Below, piece by piece: positions 5,740 to 8,028 of a stretch of DNA of 8,028 nucleotides; the first letter of the stretch is position 1, and each line of letters opens with the position of its first letter. Position numbers and translations under genes: made by a program. The stretch lies in NCBI GenBank assembly GCA_012974475.1, contig JAAXQD010000112.1:1-8028 (forward strand). The letters run 5' to 3'. A model generated the notes under the pieces. The model was not told the DNA's origin and did no database searches. It saw nothing but the letters and a program-made list of their open reading frames with translations. Origin of the DNA: Desulfobacterales bacterium. Its GTDB lineage: Bacteria; Desulfobacterota; Desulfobacteria; Desulfobacterales; UBA11574.

Positions 5740-6743
5740 ATGATTACCTTGCTTTGATGGATTTTTTCAAGCTCATATGTTCCGAGTCCCCATTTGTTTC
5801 CGAGACGAATGAAGCCGATGTCCTGGGGGCGAAAATTGAAAAGATCTGCCGCTTTAGCATCGGCTGCAACCGGATCGTTGCTCAAGATCAGACGGTTTGA
5901 GATCGACACGTCTGAAGCGTTTCCTCCGGATGGACCGTTGTGGATCATGATTCGTATGGCATCGACAAGGGTCAGTGTCGGTTTGAAAAACTGAGCTAAA
6001 TCCACGATGGTCATGTGGATATCCTGATGGAGTGCATTTCTCCGACCGCCCACAGCACCGATCCAATTTTTCATGCCCAGGGTTAACCCACTCAGCACAT
6101 GGACCTTGGCCACCGGCAGGTTGATCACCTTGTCGGCCTCCACAAGGGGCACAAAAACCGGCCACACATCCAGCCGGTGACCCTGGATTTTCATCTTGCG
6201 CATCAGGGATGATCGGGGATAGACCAGCTCCGCTCCGGTTCTTTTTGCCACCATCCCGGCGCCGGTAATGGCAAAGCAGCGTCTTGCATCGTGGATGGTA
6301 TGATCGGCGATCCTGACTTTTTTAGCACCAGCCTCCTGGCAAAGCTCGACCACTGCTTCCAAAACTTCAGGATGGGTCGTTGCACCTAAATGGGGGGCTC
6401 TGGCCCAGGAAATGTTCGGTTTAATTACCACCACATCCTGTTTTGAAATAAATCGTTGTATGCCGCCGGCGGCTTCAAAAACCTTTTGAGTTAAAGCTTT
6501 GACAGAATATCCCTGACTTCGGCCGATTCCTTCAATGACAAAATTTTGACGGGTCAATCCCGGAGAGGCCGCAAGATCTCTCTGAAAAGGCCATGCCGTC
6601 ATCCCGGTCAATGCAAGACCTCCTGATATCTTAAGCAGTTTTTTTACCGATTCTCTTCGGGTAATAGGGTCATTATTCATCACGTCACATCCCGGCATCC
6701 TTGAGAAACGCCCCCTTCTGCCCAATTCCAGGGTTAGCTTCAA
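5736..6743 (-). CDS. DUF362-domain protein with Tat-type signal
   Basis: Residues 28-35 (TRRESVKK) followed by a hydrophobic stretch (LLKISGGLALTGMTA) form a twin-arginine signal, so the protein is probably exported folded. From about residue 68 it matches the DUF362 family: VVVIKPNISWARAPHLGATTHPEVLEAVVELCQEAGAKKVRIADHT, then LPVAKVHVLSGLTLGMKNWIGAVG and the LSNDPVAADAKAADLF segment. The family has no settled reaction. Some members carry ferredoxin domains, but this one has few cysteines and no cluster motif. TTG at 6743 is preferred because GGAGG lies 8 nt upstream. ATG starts at 6698 and 6680 would also keep the Tat motif but have poorer sites. The gene overlaps the polyferredoxin gene by 4 bp, suggesting that the two products work together at the periplasmic face. 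Confidence 0.87.
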   Translation of the reverse strand: MKLTLELGRRGRFSRMPGCDVMNNDPITRRESVKKLLKISGGLALTGMTAWPFQRDLAASPGLTRQNFVIEGIGRSQGYSVKALTQKVFEAAGGIQRFISKQDVVVIKPNISWARAPHLGATTHPEVLEAVVELCQEAGAKKVRIADHTIHDARRCFAITGAGMVAKRTGAELVYPRSSLMRKMKIQGHRLDVWPVFVPLVEADKVINLPVAKVHVLSGLTLGMKNWIGAVGGRRNALHQDIHMTIVDLAQFFKPTLTLVDAIRIMIHNGPSGGNASDVSISNRLILSNDPVAADAKAADLFNFRPQDIGFIRLGNKWGLGTYELEKIHQSKVII

Positions 6744-6757
6744 ATTTTAATCCTCCC

Positions 6758-6785
6758 AACATGCTCAACATATTTTTGACATGTT
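6758..6785 (-). other. Intercistronic hairpin before the DUF362 gene
   Basis: AACATG (6758-6763) pairs with CATGTT (6780-6785), and TCAA (6765-6768) with TTGA (6776-6779), with one bulged C and a 7-nt loop. It sits in the 62-bp gap between the methyltransferase stop and the DUF362 start, immediately before the GGAGG site on the minus strand. It could tune translation or RNA processing between the two cistrons. It lacks a terminator U-tract, so read-through is expected. Confidence 0.35.
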
Positions 6786-6805
6786 ATCATTCGTGGCGCT
6801 ATTTT

Positions 6806-7813
6806 TTATGGAGAAGGAGCAACGATGCCTGTTAATATTCCAGAATCATTGGGGGAGTCGAAATAAATGCGCTGGATATCCCCGACGCCGGAATCAGAGA
6901 GCATGGCCGTCAGCTGTTTTTCAGAATAGGACTGACCACCGGACGTTCCCAGAAGCATGTTCAAGGAAAACAGGGCCGGGAAAAGCGGCCCGTCCATGGT
7001 GTTATTTAAGATAAATTCGTGTATCATGATCAACCCCCCGGGTTTAAGGGCGGAAACGGCCTTCCCGACAATTTTGCGGCAGTCTTCAGGCCCTTCTCCA
7101 TGGAGAATTTGTGACAGCCATGCTGCATCGTAGACCCCTTCAATCTCATTTTCGAGATAATCTACCGACTTAAAATCGATCCGGTCCTGCAAATTAAATT
7201 TTGCGATGGTCTTTTCAGCAAAAGGCCGTGTGGAGGCCAGATCAATAATAGTAGCCTTAAGCTTTGGATTTTTCAAACAAAAATGAATCGAATACGTTCC
7301 GGGGCCACCGCCCATGTCCAGCAGATGATGACGCTTTGACAGGTCTATTTTCGGTACCAGAACCGGAGCCAAATTCATGGCCAGGTTGAACATCCCCATG
7401 AGAAAACTTTCTCTGCGGTCTTCATCCGTATGAGCAGCGCTATTTCTCACCGGTTGGCCTGATTTAACCGCAACATCCAACCGGCTCCAGGAATCCACCA
7501 GGTGATGATGGTGTAGGATGATGTGGCCGATATACCGGGAAGCGTCTCTGACGAGAAAAGCCGAGCTTAAGGATGTGTTTGAATAGGTATTGTCATTTTT
7601 CTCCAAGAGATCCATAGCGGTAAGGGCATTAAGAAGCATTTCAACACCTTTCCGGTCGCCATGGAGTTTGTCGGCGACGTCTTTTTGGGTGAGACGGTTG
7701 TTGCCGATCGTCGAAAAAATATCGAGTTTGACGCCAGCGTGAAGGGTACAAGCTTCCCAGTAATTTCCGGATGTTTTCAGTATGTTTCCCGGATTCAATT
7801 CTTGAAGGGTCAT
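6806..7813 (-). CDS. SAM-dependent O-methyltransferase-like protein
   Basis: The 335-residue protein has the two-part plan of class-I O-methyltransferases of the CrtF / acetylserotonin-methyltransferase type. Residues about 10-100 form a winged-helix dimerisation domain (LDIFSTIG, LTQKDVADKL, LLNALTAMDLLE). The C-terminal Rossmann domain has the SAM-binding glycine motif LLDMGGGPGTYSI (164-176), an acidic residue D191 ending strand 2, and ALKPGGLIMIHEF (255-267). H238 in QILHGEGPEDC lies where the family has its catalytic base region. It would transfer a methyl group from SAM to a small acceptor, but the substrate is unknown. No carotenoid or quinone biosynthesis gene is nearby. It is the first gene of a minus-strand operon with DUF362 and the polyferredoxin. 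ATG at 7813 is preceded by GGAT 8 nt upstream. Confidence 0.88.
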   Translation of the reverse strand: MTLQELNPGNILKTSGNYWEACTLHAGVKLDIFSTIGNNRLTQKDVADKLHGDRKGVEMLLNALTAMDLLEKNDNTYSNTSLSSAFLVRDASRYIGHIILHHHHLVDSWSRLDVAVKSGQPVRNSAAHTDEDRRESFLMGMFNLAMNLAPVLVPKIDLSKRHHLLDMGGGPGTYSIHFCLKNPKLKATIIDLASTRPFAEKTIAKFNLQDRIDFKSVDYLENEIEGVYDAAWLSQILHGEGPEDCRKIVGKAVSALKPGGLIMIHEFILNNTMDGPLFPALFSLNMLLGTSGGQSYSEKQLTAMLSDSGVGDIQRIYFDSPNDSGILTGIVAPSP

Positions 7814-7873
7814 GGTTTTTATCCATCCTCATTAAGTAGGAATTAATTTGTGGTTACCAAGGAATTTCCGTTT

Positions 7874-7902
7874 AATATAAATGTTATCATATCTGTTATG
7901 AA
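7874..7902 (-). promoter_or_regulatory. Candidate promoter of the methyltransferase operon
   Basis: On the minus strand TTCATA (7897-7902; 4/6 match to TTGACA) and TATATT (7874-7879; 5/6 match to TATAAT) are 17 nt apart, about 60 bp before the start codon. The -35 element lies inside the palindrome at 7896-7917. Other weak pairings exist in this AT-rich stretch, so the assignment is tentative. Confidence 0.35.
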
Positions 7903-7917
7903 TTGTTCAATTCATAA
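7896..7917. promoter_or_regulatory. Perfect 10+2+10 palindrome, candidate operator
   Basis: TTATGAATTG (7896-7905) and CAATTCATAA (7908-7917) are exact inverted repeats around TT, 82-104 bp upstream of the methyltransferase start and overlapping its candidate -35. The size and symmetry fit a dimeric repressor or activator site. ATCTGTTA, a copy of the half-site seen upstream of other genes here, overlaps its left edge (7891-7898). No regulator gene is in the window. Confidence 0.5.
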
Positions 7918-7956
7918 TATTTTTCTTGGGACTCGAGATCTTTAATCAAAAGAATT

Positions 7957-8027
7957 CCTCGATGCTCTGCATCGGGGTTAATAAGATAAAAATTCATTTT
8001 GATACCTCGCAGTTCTGCTGCGGGGTA
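7957..8027. repeat. Pair of REP/MITE-like hairpins at the right edge
   Basis: Hairpin one: CCTCGATGC (7957-7965) pairs with GCATCGGGG (7969-7977) around TCT. Hairpin two: TACCTCGCAG (8003-8012) pairs with CTGCGGGGTA (8018-8027) around a 5-nt loop. Both share the stem base CCTCG/CGGGG, including a T-G wobble at the same place, and are 25 bp apart. Read on the minus strand, hairpin two begins TACCCCGCAGC, identical to 1379-1389 in the left end of the IS. They could be a REP pair, a small non-autonomous element mobilised by an IS200-like transposase, or one end of a longer element running past the window. Confidence 0.55.
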
Positions 8028-8028
8028 G

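Noticed and set aside
5854..6165. 103-codon minus-strand frame
   Set aside because: It is an alternative frame inside the DUF362 gene. The DUF362 frame has the conserved motifs and runs the full length.
6806..7813. Link of the methyltransferase to mercury methylation or cobalamin chemistry
   Set aside because: The protein is a classical O-methyltransferase-type fold with no corrinoid motif, and no hgcAB-like genes are in the window.
7957..8027. Start of a CRISPR array
   Set aside because: Only two hairpins are present, with different stems and no repeat-spacer regularity, and no cas genes are nearby.

Overview
The window looks like chromosomal DNA of an anaerobic, probably sulfate-reducing bacterium of the Desulfobacterota (Desulfobacterales-like). 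This is inferred from the gene mix: a pyruvate:ferredoxin-type oxidoreductase, a LUD-domain protein, a polyferredoxin membrane protein paired with a Tat-exported DUF362 protein, and an IS200/IS605 element with C/G-rich hairpin ends. No rRNA, tRNA or other taxonomic marker is present, so the placement is tentative.

Layout, left to right. (1) 1-1007, minus: the N-terminal 335 residues of a 2-oxoacid (pyruvate):ferredoxin oxidoreductase, cut by the left edge, with a plausible sigma70-type promoter and a roughly 190-nt leader containing an inverted repeat. (2) About 1375-1910: a compact IS200/IS605-family element with one Y1/HUH transposase gene and a hairpin at each end. (3) 2117-2776, plus: a membrane-anchored lytic transglycosylase, preceded directly by an 11-bp-arm hairpin. 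It converges on (4) 2790-3443, minus: a LUD-domain protein with a cysteine-rich tail. (5) 3604-4020, plus: a small lipoprotein, divergent from the LUD gene. (6) 4288-7813, minus: a likely three-gene operon transcribed right to left, in the order SAM-dependent O-methyltransferase-like protein, Tat-signal DUF362 protein, and a NapH/NapG-like membrane polyferredoxin. The last two overlap by 4 bp. A perfect 10+2+10 palindrome overlaps the candidate promoter of this operon. (7) 7951-8028: two adjacent hairpins sharing the same stem base, REP/MITE-like and resembling the left-end hairpin of the IS, running to the right edge.

The metabolic genes fit low-potential electron handling: a ferredoxin-reducing oxoacid oxidoreductase, a LUD protein (a family linked to lactate oxidation) and a membrane protein with five 4Fe-4S-type cysteine quartets. 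No direct functional link between these loci can be shown from sequence. The least explained items are the methyltransferase/DUF362/polyferredoxin operon with its operator-like palindrome, the REP-like hairpin pair and its relation to the IS, and a recurrent ATCTGTT motif in several intergenic regions. I see no defence system, CRISPR array or clearly new multi-gene system.
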